Origin: Prosapia bicincta
Taxonomy: Eukaryota; Arthropoda; Insecta; Hemiptera; Cercopidae
Assembly: GCA_036971475.1 (NCBI GenBank)
Contig: JBAIZL010000006.1
Coordinates: 66,007,398-66,071,397, forward strand
DNA: 64,000 bases
Direction: 5' to 3'
Both the position numbers and the translations under genes were made by a program. Below the pieces are notes generated by a model. The model made no database searches, was not told the origin of the DNA, and was given only the letters and a program-made list of their open reading frames with translations. Below, piece by piece: positions 36,815 through 49,744 of the stretch; the first letter of the stretch is position 1; every line of letters begins with the position of its first letter.

Positions 36815-38990
36815 CACTAGTAATAAGAACGAACGCTAGCAATTAATAATTTGTTTACTCATACGCTTTCTAGTGGCTAAGTTGTGAGCATCATTGGTGT
36901 AGCTGAGGAAATTCTGAATATATCTCACTTGCAGTTGTAAACTATTCTTTATACTTTATTTATCTACATTTACTGATGAAAACCTAGTCATTGAAACGAT
37001 TAGAAGGAAAAGAATTATTAATTGTGATTGGGTGTTCCTTATAACATATATATAAACATTATAATAGTTTACACGAAAAATTCGGTTTTCGTTAAGATAT
37101 TCTCCTGAATATCCTTAAAGAACAACCAAAGGATACGGGACACTAAAGTCATGGAACTGTTTTGGGAGTTATCTTGTCTCAGAACACAAACAATGACGTA
37201 ATATGTGTAGGAAGGTCGTAGGAGGTAGCTATTTACTAACATCCATTACTTGACTATGTAGCAATCCTTTTTTAGCAGTGTTAGGGAGGAGGGTTTTATA
37301 ACTAGATTTACTGTCAGCTGTTTACCAGAAGTAAAGAGCCTGCCCTATTTTCCAATTCAGTCAGAAATAAAGGAAAATAAACTTTTTGCTACATAAAATA
37401 TTGTCACCGAGAATACAGAAATTAATTAAGTTTCTAGGTTTTTAGGACAGAACGTACAAAACAGAGGGAATAAACTTCAAGTCTATTATATTATAAATAG
37501 TGGACCGCCAACTGTTTTACAAAAACTTTGTGTTAATTATTTTCCAAGCAACACTATTATTCATGAAGTTTTAAAAACGGAAAACTTATTATTATTAAAA
37601 TTTTTTTAAACTTCTTAAATCAGTAGCAAAATGTTTGAATTGTTTTATTTAAAAAGTAGAAATAATGAAAAATTAAAGATTAAAATATACTTTATAGTTA
37701 AACAATTCTATAACATGTATTGAAAAGTAGTATAATCATTTTTAAAGTAACTGTTTTTTTTGTAATTAAGTAATACATTAATTATCTGCTTTAACTAACT
37801 ATTGTCATAAGAAAATTAGCAAAACTACAATGAATAAACCTTTAATAACAATAGTAATAAATAAATAACCACAAAAAACCCAAAATTCAATAGCTACAAA
37901 ATATTTTTTTATTAAAACATTTAATGCGCATTTCAGTTGTAACGTAACCATCCTCAGAAGTGCTGGTTTAAAATTATTTACAAAATGTTTCAAATAACAA
38001 CACTACCGAACTTTCCATCGTAAAATAAGTTTAATGATACTGATGAAACTTATAAGGACCAGAAAAAGAGTCTCATATCAATCGTCGTCGTCCAGAAAAA
38101 ATAGTGTTACGGATCCCAAATGATATTAGCGGTAATTTAAATCAGAATATAATTAAATTAGATAAAATGACATAATTTTGTTAGAATTTTGAAAGTTTTT
38201 GCATATATAAATATAAAAATATTAATTTAGTTTGGCATATTCCTAATTCAGTATTGTATTTTTTAATCAATTAATAATTAATTATATGTCTCAGATTTTG
38301 TAGTTTTAAGTTTGAGAATATTGCATACGCTTAAAAAGAGTTTGTTATTTAAATACAAATCGACAGTAAAGGTAGGTAAATAGGTCTATCATATATTCAG
38401 ATGAGTGGAGTATTTATTCATCGCATATCACATATTTAGCATGAACTGTTGAATCTATTAACGACTGCAAGAATAATATTTGAAAGGGATCAAGACACTT
38501 TGGCAGTGTAACGGGAGGGGAAATCTCCTTCTGGTCTTTAAAGCAGGTCAGAAAACGGGAGACTATCACTACTATTTGGATGTGAAAAAATATGAGAAAT
38601 GATTACAAAACCAGCTAATTAGAAATGTTCCAAGTATTTTTTTTTTTTGTTAGATAACGCTCCATACCTTAATGAGTTAGGGACAGCTACGTAAAAATCA
38701 AGGAGCAGAAAGTAGTTTGTATTAATGTATTTAATTAAGCGTTTCCTGTAAGTTGATGACAGACAGGCTAACAGAAGGAAACATTTCTAGACAAAAAGAA
38801 AATAGTCGATTGCTCAAAGGATTAACCGTTCTCTGCGAGAGCTGGAGCGGAATAGGATAATCCACGTACGCGCACTTGCAATCATCCTTTTCGCGCACAT
38901 GCACAATGTGTCATCCTTTTTACAGTTGGCCTTATTCCGCCAGTCATTTTTCATTTCTGCGCTAACCTGCGCTACAATCTTTGACGGCCT
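36815..38990. other. AT-rich DNA, nothing recognised
   Basis: No exon or repeat could be supported. The last 200 bp before the microsatellite are somewhat GC-richer. Confidence 0.5.
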
Positions 38991-38997
38991 ATTTGTA

Positions 38998-39148
<151 letters not shown>

Positions 39149-39234
39149 GCTCCCTTACTAGGGCATAGAATCAATAATGTAGTTATTTATATAGAAATAT
39201 ATGTTAAAACAGATAATATAAAAAAACAAATTTT

Positions 39235-39645
39235 AAAGTCAATCTATACTTAATTTAACAAAGATAAATTTTTATTTTAGGTATTTTTATTAAATAATTA
39301 CAATTAATATAAATAAATTATCATAAGCCATAAAACAGCTGTTCTACCACATAACCTAAAACATAGAATCAGCTATTTTATTAAATCATATGTTATCACT
39401 TATTTCAGGCCAAATGGGACTATAACTAAAATATGGGACTATATTGCATAACTTGCCCCTTTTGTGAAAAGATTTTCTGCCATATAAAGCTATGTAACTA
39501 TTAAATTTATTAATGAATTTAATAATAATTGAAGTACTATTTTAAAAAAATTGTAATAGCATCACGTGTCAATCACAATTTTAAAAAAATGTGTTTGAAC
39601 TTGAGTGGATGGATACAAAGAATTTTATTAACGACTGTAAATTTG

Positions 39646-39699
<54 letters not shown>

Positions 39700-39720
39700 A
39701 GAGGGTGGAATAATAGAAGT
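39235..39720 (+). mobile_element. CAGCTG-box retroposon, subfamily B, with (TA)n-split tail
   Basis: Head TCTATACTTAATTTAACAAA, then TTACAATTAATATAAATAAA, a CATAAAACAGCTGTTCTACC block with CACATAACCTAAAACATAGA, a mutated second box (CAGCTATT), a TATCACTTATTTCAGGCCAA body, and the shared tail TTTGAACTTGAGTGGATGGA. After a (TA)n tract at 39653-39697 the tail end GGAGAGGGTGGAATAATAG follows. The tail is the one carried by the tRNA-derived SINEs. Confidence 0.82.
39653..39697. repeat. (TA)n microsatellite inside the retroposon tail
   Basis: A pure TA tract lying between the two conserved halves of the 3' tail. Confidence 0.97.
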
Positions 39721-40234
39721 AATTGATAAACTGAAATTCCTTGGTGAAAACTTCCCTCAAACCCATATTGAGATTCACAAGTCAGTGATCCCGTTCCTGT
39801 TCAGCGCATCAATAAACATTAAACACTTGTTATTGTATAAGACCGCTTAGCGTTGCATAAGCTGCTCCTGCAACTAAGTAGGCTTTCGGTAATGCGATAC
39901 GTGTGAGAGGAAAGGTTAGGTTTGCTATCACAATGCGAGAGTCAGGTTGCCAGTAAGAGGATAGTTGTGTTCGGCGACTTGTCGTTAGAGCGTACGACAA
40001 CATTTGGTGCCGATGGAAAAAGGCAACTATGCAAACTAGAGACCCTCGTACGCCATTTGCATCGTGTACAAATTGAGATACGTACATCGAAGCCTGTACA
40101 CTTGTATATATTACAAACAAGCTCTGATATATAAAGTTTTTAATAAGAATATTATTCTCCAAACACAATTAGTGTTATTATAAATTTATGAACTTATCAC
40201 TTGTATAAATTTGTTTAGAATAACAACTACTATA

Positions 40235-40682
40235 ATAAAAAATTGGTTCAAGTCAATTCCTACTTAGGTCAACAGTGGCAAATCTATTTTAGTTACTAAT
40301 AATTAAATAATTACAAATAATATAAATTGAGTAATATAACCTATGCGTTAAAACAGCTGTTCTACAACATACCCTATAACATATACCAGCTGTTTTATTA
40401 AATCATATGGTATCACTTATTTAGAGCCAAAGGGAAGAAAAACTATATTGCACAATTTGACCATTTTGTGAAAAGTAAGTTTCTTATTTAAAACTAAAAT
40501 TAATTAATTAAATTTAATGATTGAACTAATAGTTTAGAAAAATGTATTAACATCAAGTATCATTCACTGAAAAAAAAATCTATTTGAGTTTGAGTGGATG
40601 AATGATTAAAACGTATTTTATAACCAATAGAAAATTTTAACAAGGTAAATACAGGAAGAGTGTGAACTAATACTAGGAATTT
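40235..40682 (+). mobile_element. CAGCTG-box retroposon, subfamily B, full-length-looking copy
   Basis: The most complete member: TCAATTCCTACTTAGGTCAA start, TTACAAATAATATAAATTGA, two intact CAGCTGTT boxes at about 40354 and 40388 separated by CTACAACATACCCTATAACA, a long AT-rich body, TTTGAGTTTGAGTGGATGAA, TTAAAACGTATTTTATAACC and the end GGAAGAGTGTGAACTAATAC. No (TA)n expansion interrupts the tail here. No frame and no tRNA-type promoter boxes were seen. Confidence 0.82.
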
Positions 40683-42003
40683 AAAAGAAAAAGACGGGTT
40701 TTAATGAGTTATATTATAATTAAATGGGAAACTGTTAGGAATTGTACAAAAAAATGTAATTTATTATTTTACTTGATATTGTATTGATTCTAGGATCTCT
40801 TATTAAACAGAGTAGTTGGAATTTATTTCAGATGTAAAAAGGTCAGGACATAATTTATAGAAACGTCCTCCTATTAAATAATTCTATTAAATAATAAAGT
40901 CTTATTTAAATATGGAAGACTAAGAATTTTTAGCTTATCTTTTTGAACATTTCTTACTAATTTTGTGTCTCTGTAAGTTTAGTCTCGTCAATCAATCGGC
41001 TTAGATATATTAGACACTAGTTCTTTTTTGAAGTTCAGGGTGACAAACAGAATTACTATTGTGTAAACCAAGGATGGGAAGGGATTGCGAATGTAAGAAG
41101 AAATTCCTGTGGGATATAAAACACACTGGAGAAGAACAAAGGGGTTAATGGATTGTTTTGGAATCCTGTTTCGGAAATTCCAGTCTTTCTAATTTCATGT
41201 TTGGGAATATAAAAGTTCTTGTAAATATAAGGGATGTAAGACGGTTTATTGCGATGTAACGGTAATGATTTTTATATTTTAAACTTCACTGCTGTTAGGG
41301 TGTAGTATGTCTATTCAGATAAATAGGCTGTATATAGAATAACAAGTAAATGTTTGTTTATCAATTTTATTTTTATTTTTATGAAACTTTACCCTGGAAG
41401 ACAATTTTTAGAGTTTGTATTAGTCCTTATTATTTGTTTAAGGTATTTTTGGGTATTCATATTTCGAATTAACCTTTAACACTGTTAAAATATTTTTACT
41501 CAGTTGTTTTATATAATATTTGTACAGCTGATTCTCATCTGAAATACTCGAAAATCATACACAGCTGTTTCTCGTTGCAATGTATTTCTTATTGAGATTT
41601 TTGGTAACATTAAGTTCCTCAAAACCCTATAAATGTGGTAAATTGAGAAAAACCTATATTGTTCCCCGCTACTTCTTGTCAATACCTTTAATTTGAGCCA
41701 TCCCTAAGCTTACGACCTTCCAAGCTACCACATTGTCTCTCAAAATTCGGTTTACGAAGTTATGTACACTCGTATGGTACAAAAATCGTAATTTAATATA
41801 TCGTAATATTAAAACATGTTTCTAAAAATTGAAGTGGAAATAATTATTCGTTTATAACATTTCATAATAGTTCTAGCACATAATATTTGTCAAATCCTTA
41901 TCAGGAATCAAAGCTCCTCAATCAGCACACGTTGTAAAAGAAATAATAAAAAATAAAACAAGGTATTTTGTTAGAAATAATAATTTGTAGTTATATATAT
42001 ATA

Positions 42004-42046
42004 TTCTTGTATAAGATTCTGGTTTAAGTACATAAGTGAAAGTGAT
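42004..42046 (+). mobile_element. Partial arm of the 29.2-kb palindrome family
   Basis: CTTGTATAAGATTCTGGTTT then AAGTACATAAGTGAAAGTGA is near-identical to the outer right arm of 29161-29361 and is flanked by short TA runs. Confidence 0.75.
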
Positions 42047-42171
42047 ATATATCTATAAGAATAATAATAAATTAAAACAAGACCTACATGTTCTTCCTTC
42101 TTTCTTTTATATATATTAAATTGCTTTCGACATCCAAACTATAACAATGTGATTGCATTATCTAGAACTTT

Positions 42172-42225
42172 CTAAAAATATTGTAAGAAAATTAACTAAC
42201 CAAAAATTTCGTCGTTTACATTTGA
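42172..42225 (+). repeat. Left part of local duplication copy A (interrupted by piggyBac-like element)
   Basis: AAATATTGTAAGAAAATTAA and following bases match 43690-43743 closely. Copy A resumes at 43394 on the other side of the inserted element. Confidence 0.85.
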
Positions 42226-42229
42226 TTAA
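42226..42229 (+). other. TTAA target site, left
   Basis: TTAA immediately precedes CCCTTCGG, the element's left end. TTAA is the target site used by piggyBac-type transposases. Confidence 0.85.
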
Positions 42230-43389
42230 CCCTTCGGAAGGCGAGTGGATAAAAGTAACACTTTTAGGTATATGGGCTACAACTGTAGCCCACTCTCTTT
42301 TTATTACAAATTTATCACTAAAAAGTTTTTTTTAAATTTGTTGCTGTCATAACTATTTCCTAATATACTTTTTAACATATTCGTAAAAAAAATATATGAT
42401 TTTAATTTTACATTGGTTATAAACATTTTAATCTGATTATAATAAGTTTACACCACAAAATACTACGAACTTTAGGAGCATAAAACTAAAAAAAACTTAG
42501 GATAATGATACCAGGAAACTCATTTTTTCAAATATAAATTATCAGAAATAGTATACAAATTTTTAAAAAAACATTAAATATACATTGTTATATGTAAAAA
42601 AGTGTTCTTTACCAAATAAATACATTCTAGGTTAAATGGGTAGGAGTAGGCTCTTACAAACAAAGAGGTTATTATTGTTCTTTCCAATGTTTTATTGGTT
42701 TGTAGCTTTCATAGGATTGTCACATATAGCAGCGTGTGGTCAGGGCATATCTCCACATTGGTTGTAGCACTATCAGGTTCATCTATCCCTCCCACCCTTC
42801 AGGTTTCTTAGTAATGTAAATTCTGGACACATTGAAGGGTGCTATATTTCCAAAATAAAAATAGAACCATAGAGCATCGTTTCGTATTTCTTGCTACATC
42901 GTATTTGCCACACATTCGGTCTAATACGTCAACTCCAGTTTTAGTCTTGTTATAAAAAGTAATCATTTCCGGTTTCTGTAAATCCCCTGAATCTTCCTCA
43001 AAATTCTATCATCGTGGTCTTCATGCATCGTGGACAGAAACACTACTGCCTTTTTAGGTTTTGTGCAGTAAGATACGAGGCTTTTCTCTTCATCTGACAA
43101 GCAATCATGCATAGGTTCATCCAAATTGCCTTCATATGATAACCGGGCACGCTTTGTTTCACTCATGACAGAAAAGGTCGCGCGGGCTACAGGCGTAGCC
43201 CAAATAACTTCAGTCGTAAACAATTACAAAACGCACACACTTCGAGCGAGAATCACCGACTCAGTAAGTATGGTAGATGACAAACAACAGCTAATGATAC
43301 GTCACTAGTGAGCGCTAATGATCCACTAGTTTTAGGAGCTTAAATAAAAACTCTAGGCTACACCTGAAGCCCGCCCGCCTACTCGAGGG
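42230..43389 (-). mobile_element. Non-autonomous piggyBac-like element, 1160 bp
   Basis: The left end is TTAA|CCCTTCGGAAGGCGAGTGG. The right end, read on the minus strand, is CTAA|CCCTCGAGTAGGCGGGCGG, so the terminal inverted repeats start with CCC, share TCG..AGGCG and are imperfect. The right target copy has one change (TTAG at 43390-43393). Subterminal palindromes GGGCTACAACTGTAGCCC (about 42272) and GGGCTACAGGCGTAGCCC (about 43185), with a third decayed copy near 43357, lie inside both ends. The interior carries a broken transposase on the minus strand. The flanks match a paralogous empty site at 43690-43770. Confidence 0.88.
42790..43166 (-). pseudogene. Broken piggyBac-type (DDE_Tnp_1_7) transposase
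   Basis: On the minus strand a plausible start (Met at 43166, MSETKRARLSYEGNLDEP) is followed by an acidic stretch and then KPKKAVVFLSTMHEDHD, the segment that in piggyBac transposases precedes the catalytic-domain end. A frame change near 43005 is needed to reach FYNKTKTGVDVLDRMC (about 42930), the highly conserved piggyBac block containing the third catalytic Asp. A second change near 42835 leads to IAPFNVSRIYITKKPEGW. Full-length family members are roughly 500-600 residues; here the central region with the first two catalytic Asp residues is missing. It cannot encode an active enzyme. Confidence 0.88.
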
Positions 43390-43393
43390 TTAG
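43390..43393 (+). other. TTAG, mutated right target site
   Basis: It directly follows the right terminal GAGGG of the piggyBac-like element. It differs from TTAA by one base. Confidence 0.7.
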
Positions 43394-43690
43394 AAAAAAA
43401 TAGTTTTAAAAAATATCGAGTTTTAATAAATTACAAAAATACACTTTTGTATACATTAAGTGTAGTATTTTCTCACATTCTGAAAGAAAAATTTCTAACT
43501 GTCTAATTTATTCTACATCCTGCTTTTAAATTTCCCATTGTCTTCATTCATCAAAGTTATGTATTCTTTCCTCGTTTATCTCAGTTCTGCTTTGCTACGT
43601 TTCATTTAAATCGCCACAGTTTCATTAACAATTTGTTTGTGTCCTGCACAAGGATTTTAATGAAAATTTTTAAATATATAAAATTGTCTT
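43394..43690 (+). repeat. Right part of local duplication copy A
   Basis: It matches copy B (from about 43745) through TTGTATACATTRAGTGTART, CTGAAAGAAAAATTTCTAA, TCTAATTTATTCTACATCCT and GTTTCATTTAAATCGCC. The period between copies is 330 bp. Confidence 0.88.
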
Positions 43691-44020
43691 AAACATATTG
43701 TAAGAAAATTAACAAACCAAATATTTTGTCGTTTATATTAGATTCAAACAAAATACTTGTCAAAAATATCGAATATTTTGTATACATTGAGTGTAATATT
43801 TTCTCATTATCTGAAAGAAAAATTTCTAAGCTATCTAATTTATTCTACATCCTGCTTTCAAATTTCCACTTGTCTTCTTTCATCAAAGTTACATATTCTT
43901 TTCAAGTCTATTTCAGTTCTGCTTTCCACGTTTCATTTAAATCGCCTCAGTTTCATTAACGATTTGTTTGTTCGCTACATAAGGATTCCTATGACAAACT
44001 TATTTACGAACCGTCCTAAT
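43691..44020 (+). repeat. Local duplication copy B, preserving the empty piggyBac site
   Basis: A tandem copy of unit A without the insertion. At about 43741-43747 it reads GATTCAAAC where copy A reads GATTAA plus the element, then both continue with a CAAAAATATCGA-like block. The copies have roughly 15-20 percent scattered differences, so the duplication is old. Confidence 0.85.
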
Positions 44021-44387
44021 TAGTATTGGACGCTTAATTACGTGTATCTCAGCAGGCACGCCATCTTGCATTTGTTTATGTCGTGTTTATTCTACGCTAG
44101 GCAATTAGAATCTGTCCTGACACCTAAGCTAGTATCTAGGTCGTTAAGATACCGCTAGTTGCGCTGCAGTAGCTCAAGTATGCCATGTGTTGATTATTCC
44201 GTGATCGTCTTGTCTCTATTACCATAAACATTTCATATCTAAATGAAGTTTCTAGTTTTGCATTAGTATAAACAAGTTCTTTTGAAGTTGAAGTTCTTTT
44301 GAAGTTGCTTGTTGTAATAATATTGAATTCTGTAATGAAATTATAAATATTTATTCCGTTAGTGAGTTAATAGGTTTAAACTTAATA

Positions 44388-44505
44388 ATGCGTTTCGAAT
44401 GAAACGTTTCATTGACGAAGGGACTAACTACTCTGACCCACTACTCCGACCAGCTTTGTAATGAGTCGGTTTCGTCAATAAAACGATTGTTTCGAAACGA
44501 GTCGG
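44388..44505. repeat. Imperfect inverted repeat
   Basis: Left arm ATGCGTTTCGAATGAAACG then TTTCATTGACGAA; right arm, complemented, TCGTTTCGAAACAATCG then TTTTATTGACGAAA. The loop contains two ACTACTCYGACC motifs. Possibly a short foldback element or regulatory palindrome. Confidence 0.6.
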
Positions 44506-44509
44506 GAAG

Positions 44510-47500
44510 TAAATTCAAAAGTATTCACTTCGTTATGCAATAAGTATTTACAATTTATATTGTCTGTATCTAAAATCGTTCCAGGTTGATACTTCATTTT
44601 TATAAATTGTTTAGTTCTTTATTGATTATATTCAAGTGATTTTACTCTTTGTTAGTTTAGTAAGGAAATATATAATTGTACACTAAAACACTTGGACATA
44701 TATTCATATGTGACACTTGCTTAAAATAGCACTTACATTCTCTCTCCAATAAGGACGGGCGCTTAGGGAGATGTATCGCATTGCCAACTCAGACCTCTTG
44801 GATGTTTTAAGTTTTGGTGATGTTAAGGTGGGGTAAGTCAGATAATTGTTTTTTTAAGTATTGGTGGTTATAATGTCAAAAAATGTATGTGAGTTATAAT
44901 GTAATAGAGTATTTAGTATCTGTGTTGGGTGTAGCTTGAAATGCTTGTATATTTCATAGTCTTCAGTGCTTGGCGTTAGTTATATTTGTTTGTGTAGAAT
45001 TTTTTTAGGGAATAAATTTACCGACGAGACATATCTCAACAACCAAATAAGTACGTGCCACTATAGGCCTATGCAAGAGTAATATATGTTTAACTGTTTT
45101 TAGAGTGAAATTTGTGACTCAAGAAAGTAATAAATGATATTTTCCATAAAATAATAATTTCTATACCCTCGGAATTGTTAAGAGATTTGTTGTACAGGTT
45201 CCAAATACAAAACTCATTGACAAGCGGTTTTTATGGAATGTTTCAGATAATTAAACGACTAATTTTAACATTTTAAAGACATTTTTCTTTAACACTTAGA
45301 AAATGTTCATTTAAGTTGAATAGGTTATTTAATATTAGCTCTAAATGTTTTTAATGTATAACTGCTAAAACGTTTCTCAGTGAGATCGATAAAGAATGTA
45401 TGTTAAAATTATGGACGAATATGGAGAAGGTAATTACAATGTACGAAATAGTGTTGGCGTAATTGAATTTGCGCCCTGGTAAGATAGTTCAAAGAAGGAA
45501 ACAAAGATGTGCAGGCACACATCAAATCTATCTTACGTGAGCGTCCGCTACGAGATTACACAACATAAATCACACATTACATGAGTACATTAGACAACAT
45601 AAATCAAGGAGATAAGGGCCATAAGATTAGTAGATATAACGGTTTTATGTTTTATAACGGTTAAAATGTTATTCAAGGGAGTTTTTTTTGAAAAATCCTG
45701 CCACAGTCCTTTAAAAAACTCCTTGATGATATAACCCTAGACCTGCCATTAGAATGTCTAGTGGGCCTTTTTTTCATTTGAATGGGTGAAGGAAATTAAT
45801 AATTGTCAAGCAACCTAGCTTTGCCGACGTTACACAATCAACCTACTTCAGGCAATTGTTTTCCCCTCACTAGGCCAGGACTTAGGCTTTATCAGTTCGA
45901 CGAAACATATTTATGATTTGCGTGTTTAATATCTAAAACCGATAGAAGGAATTCTTAAAATACTATCCTGTTTTACGAAATAATGCTTTATTTTTTAATC
46001 TTTTCTATCTTTAGTATTCTACAATGGACGATAAAACAACACAATACAATAATAAACTATTAAACAAACTAAATACACTTCACAACTTTCATACGTTTAA
46101 GCCTTTACGATCATGTTGTATTGAACTTTATAGCACTAATTATTGTTTGATTATAGTACTTGTATTGTCTGGAATACAAGATTGAGTGTATTGTCTAGAC
46201 TGTTAGTTAAACGTTGAAAATGTTCTTGTTGAATATTTCGTCCACCGTTTCTATACTTGCATTAAATATACTTGCATAAACTTTACAAATAAACACGCGT
46301 TACTGTAAACTTACAAGATATATCACATTAAAGAGGGCATAAATAGTCGTATTAAACTTTCCGTGCATTGTTTTAGCAATAAATTTCATTTGTTGTACTG
46401 TGCAGATTAAATGGTGAAAATAATTTCTCATTCCCAATTCACTGCACGTAATTCAACAAATTTAGTTTCTTAAAGTAGATAAATTATTTGTATAAGTTGA
46501 TATATCATAAAAATTTACATTTTGGCGTAACGTGTACATACGTTAACGAATTGCAAAAAATATGCGGCTTATATTGCCCAATTAAGAATCACACAACTAT
46601 AAAATGTATACCTATTTTTAGTATACCTATATTTAGACTTCAAAATAAAACTAGCCTAACCTCAAACAATACTTTTTTTCTATAACTTTGAGGAAACAGT
46701 TCTTGTGGTAGACACTCAGAAGGGATGTGGTACAAATAGAAATAAAAATAAACGAAAAAAATCCGTAGGAGGATGTACAAAATGAGTTATTTTATAAATA
46801 AATCATGTCTTCCTTCTTGCTTATATTTATATTTGGTCAGTTTACTCAAATTGTATCAATATAGCAACAATATTTACTCACAGCTATGCTTGTTAATGCG
46901 TCTGCTCAGCCTACTCACAATTATGCCTTAGGCTGTCACAGGAATGTCAGATAGTATGTTTGCTCAGTCTGTCTAAATATTTTCGTTATGGGAACAATAA
47001 TTTTACTGTTTGTCATGCCTGTTGTAATTCTTCAGCGCATCTTGAATTAACAAGCTTACTAATTAACGGTAAGTCTATGTTTTTTGTATTTTTGAATTTT
47101 CAGGAATAAACTAAATACAGAAATGTTTTTACGGCTTTATCTTCTTTTCTTACTGACATAAATAGTCAGGTATTGCACATAAAAATGTAAGTAGTATACT
47201 TCAGATGGTTCAAAATAAATAATTACATTTTTATTGCAATACTAGTTTTTTAGGACGTTGCAAATCTCGTATGATCTGCAAATGTACAAGTGTCTGTGTC
47301 TTTTTAAAATATCAGACTAAAGATCCAATTGGGGGAAGTAGGAAATAGGAAATTTTAATTACATTCTACTATAGACAGTTTACAAATAAATGTATTAATT
47401 AATACCGTTAAGAGACATCAAAGAGCGATAGAAATAGATTCGTTTTAAAATTGTAAAATGTCACACGGTTACACTATTGACAAATCAATCGTAGAATAGT

Positions 47501-47814
47501 AGTACAAATATATATTTAAATGCATTTTAAATTTGAAGATAACAAGTTTTAAATTAGGTTTGATTAATAGATAACTACGGTATATACAACTAAATGTATA
47601 CAGTTTATAACTACTTCAAGGAAAGAACTGAATTGTAGTAGAAAAAAACATTTCTCAATGATCAATTTCATTTCATACATAACACGATTTCTTTGAACTT
47701 GCAAATAATGTCCTCTCATAATATACAACTCCGGGAGGGGGCTTTCAACGATTATTTGCTAATACACAACGGCGTACGTTCCGCTAAAAATATCACTGAA
47801 CAAAATTAAATGGC
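44510..47814. other. AT-rich DNA, nothing recognised
   Basis: No exon, RNA gene or repeat could be supported. Short frames here are AT-driven. Confidence 0.5.
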
Positions 47815-47950
47815 AGAAGAAAGACAGACAAAGAAGCCTTGATAAATGAACTGCTCTGAAAGACGGAGGGGCCCTGGGGGCCGTAAATATTGGCTTTGTT
47901 CGTTGCGCTCTGAATATATAACAGCCCTTTGGGAAGGTTTTTAGCTTTAC
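47815..47950 (+). repeat. Dispersed pair with 55365-55475, copy 1
   Basis: Shared blocks in order: AGACAAAGAA-like, TTGATAAATGA, a G-rich run, GTAAATATTGGYTT, and CTYTSWGAATAT. Overall similarity is moderate. It is GC-richer than its flanks and has no long frame. Confidence 0.5.
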
Positions 47951-48464
47951 TTATCTGGTATTGTCTAGAACAGACTTCGATAGTTTACTTTTGATGTTAG
48001 TTATTAGCGAATTGGAAAAACGCTGGCATTTGCGCTGTTTTTTTTTTGTAAATTAAATAACCGGTGCAGAACAGTGACCTCGATAAAGGTTACACCGTCT
48101 GTTGAAGCATTTGTAAATCTCTCTCACTCTGTTTCCAGGTGGATCGCTTGTAATAGCGTACATTTAAAACAAACGGAAGCTAATTAGTATTTTATTTTAT
48201 AATTGGATACTTGTTGATTGAAAAGAGATAACGTTTTGTTTAATTTAAAGGCGCGTATAATAAACCTACATGCACTACATTTTGTAATGTAAATGTTTAT
48301 ACTTTCATTGTTATTTTACAGTGGGTTATAAAATCTTTTCTAAGAAAAGGTACATTACAAAAATAAAGAATAATTATTTAAACTGTTTTGCTGGGACTTC
48401 GTGTTTTTATCAACTTTTGAACTGTTAGTAAACTTTCCAGCTTCGTATAGAGAGAGCTTGGTTG

Positions 48465-48590
48465 AAATATGCGCTCTAAGGGAATATTTCTTTACTTCCG
48501 GCTTCCGGCGACCCTATTTCCGTTATTTCCTCGCACTTCGAATAACCATATCACTATGCGGGTTTTCACATTTAAAATGTGGAAATTTAT
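48465..48590 (+). repeat. Dispersed pair with 58360-58465, copy 1
   Basis: GCGCTCTAAGGGAATATTTC then TTCCGGCTTCCGGCGACC, TTTCCGTTATTTCC and GCACTTCGAATA follow the same order as CCGCTCT, CAGCATCCGGTGACG, TTATTTCCTTTATTTCC and GCATTTCGAATA at 58.4 kb. No transposase or frame is conserved. Confidence 0.7.
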
Positions 48591-49744
48591 TTTGTTAAAT
48601 TGTAACATGTAAAGAGTGTCTTATTATTTTGCAATTTATGATGAAATATAGAACACAGTAGCGGGATTCTTGTTAACCCAGATTCATGGATTATAAAAAC
48701 AAATGCACATCGCTTGATTCAATAATAACATGACGTTGTATTGCTGTTTAATATTTTATCATTCTGTTAAACAATTTTCCACTTGCATCTCATGCAAATA
48801 TATACTATACATTGTGTTACATTTTTGCAGTATTTATTTATAATAACATAATTTATATAAAATATATGCATGTGAAAATTTTATATTCTACGTATTTTTC
48901 GAATAAATCACTTTTAGTAGTGACAATTTATTCATGAATTAATTTTTTTTAAAATAATAACTTGTTGACGTCAATATTAATATTTTCGTCTTTTCTTAAT
49001 AGATTGTGTGTGCACATAAATTTTACTCTCCAAAATGTCAGCCCTGTATTTGTACGATTTATTATTGAAAGTGTTTCAGTTTTTAGTGTTCCTAAACTGT
49101 ATATTATATACAGTTTTACATTTATCATTGTTTATTCTTTCAATACTTTATTATTTTATGTTTCCGTAATCTTACGTATTCCTATTGGGTGATCGTCGAG
49201 GATGATTTTTTTTGTTTTATTAGTGTGTTGTTTTTATGCACATAAAGATTTAATATTGGCATTTGCCTAGGTACATAGATTCGACTTCTGTATGGTTGGC
49301 TACAGATGTTTGATATTTCATTTATTGTTTGGATACTTAAATATAAGTATGAAAAACTGACATAAAAGTCCTCAAAAATAGAGAGGATATTCAAGAAGAC
49401 ATTTTATGATGACGGATAAAAAAAAGAGAGTAAAATGAAGAACGAAAAATGCTACTCAGGAAAGAAACAACAGAGTATTGGACCCAAGATAAATAAAATT
49501 TAATAAATAGAAGACCGCATAGAATTTCTACTAAACTTCCTGGATGATCGCAGAATTTGTTGGCATCTTTTCGTCTTAGAGATTAGGCATTAAGTTTGGC
49601 TCTCCCTAAACCAAACACTTGGAATTTTATGAACTTACGCAACGGTATAATCTCTTGCTTCAAGTATCAATACTTAAATAAATATGCAGAAGTTTCACTG
49701 AGCCTCTGAATCTGTTTACATTTTCAGAAATTAGTTGCGGAAAA

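Noticed and set aside
42963..43223. Minus-strand 86-codon frame considered as an intact small gene
   Set aside because: It begins upstream of the likely transposase start, changes frame inside conserved piggyBac blocks and lacks the central catalytic region; annotated as a pseudogene.
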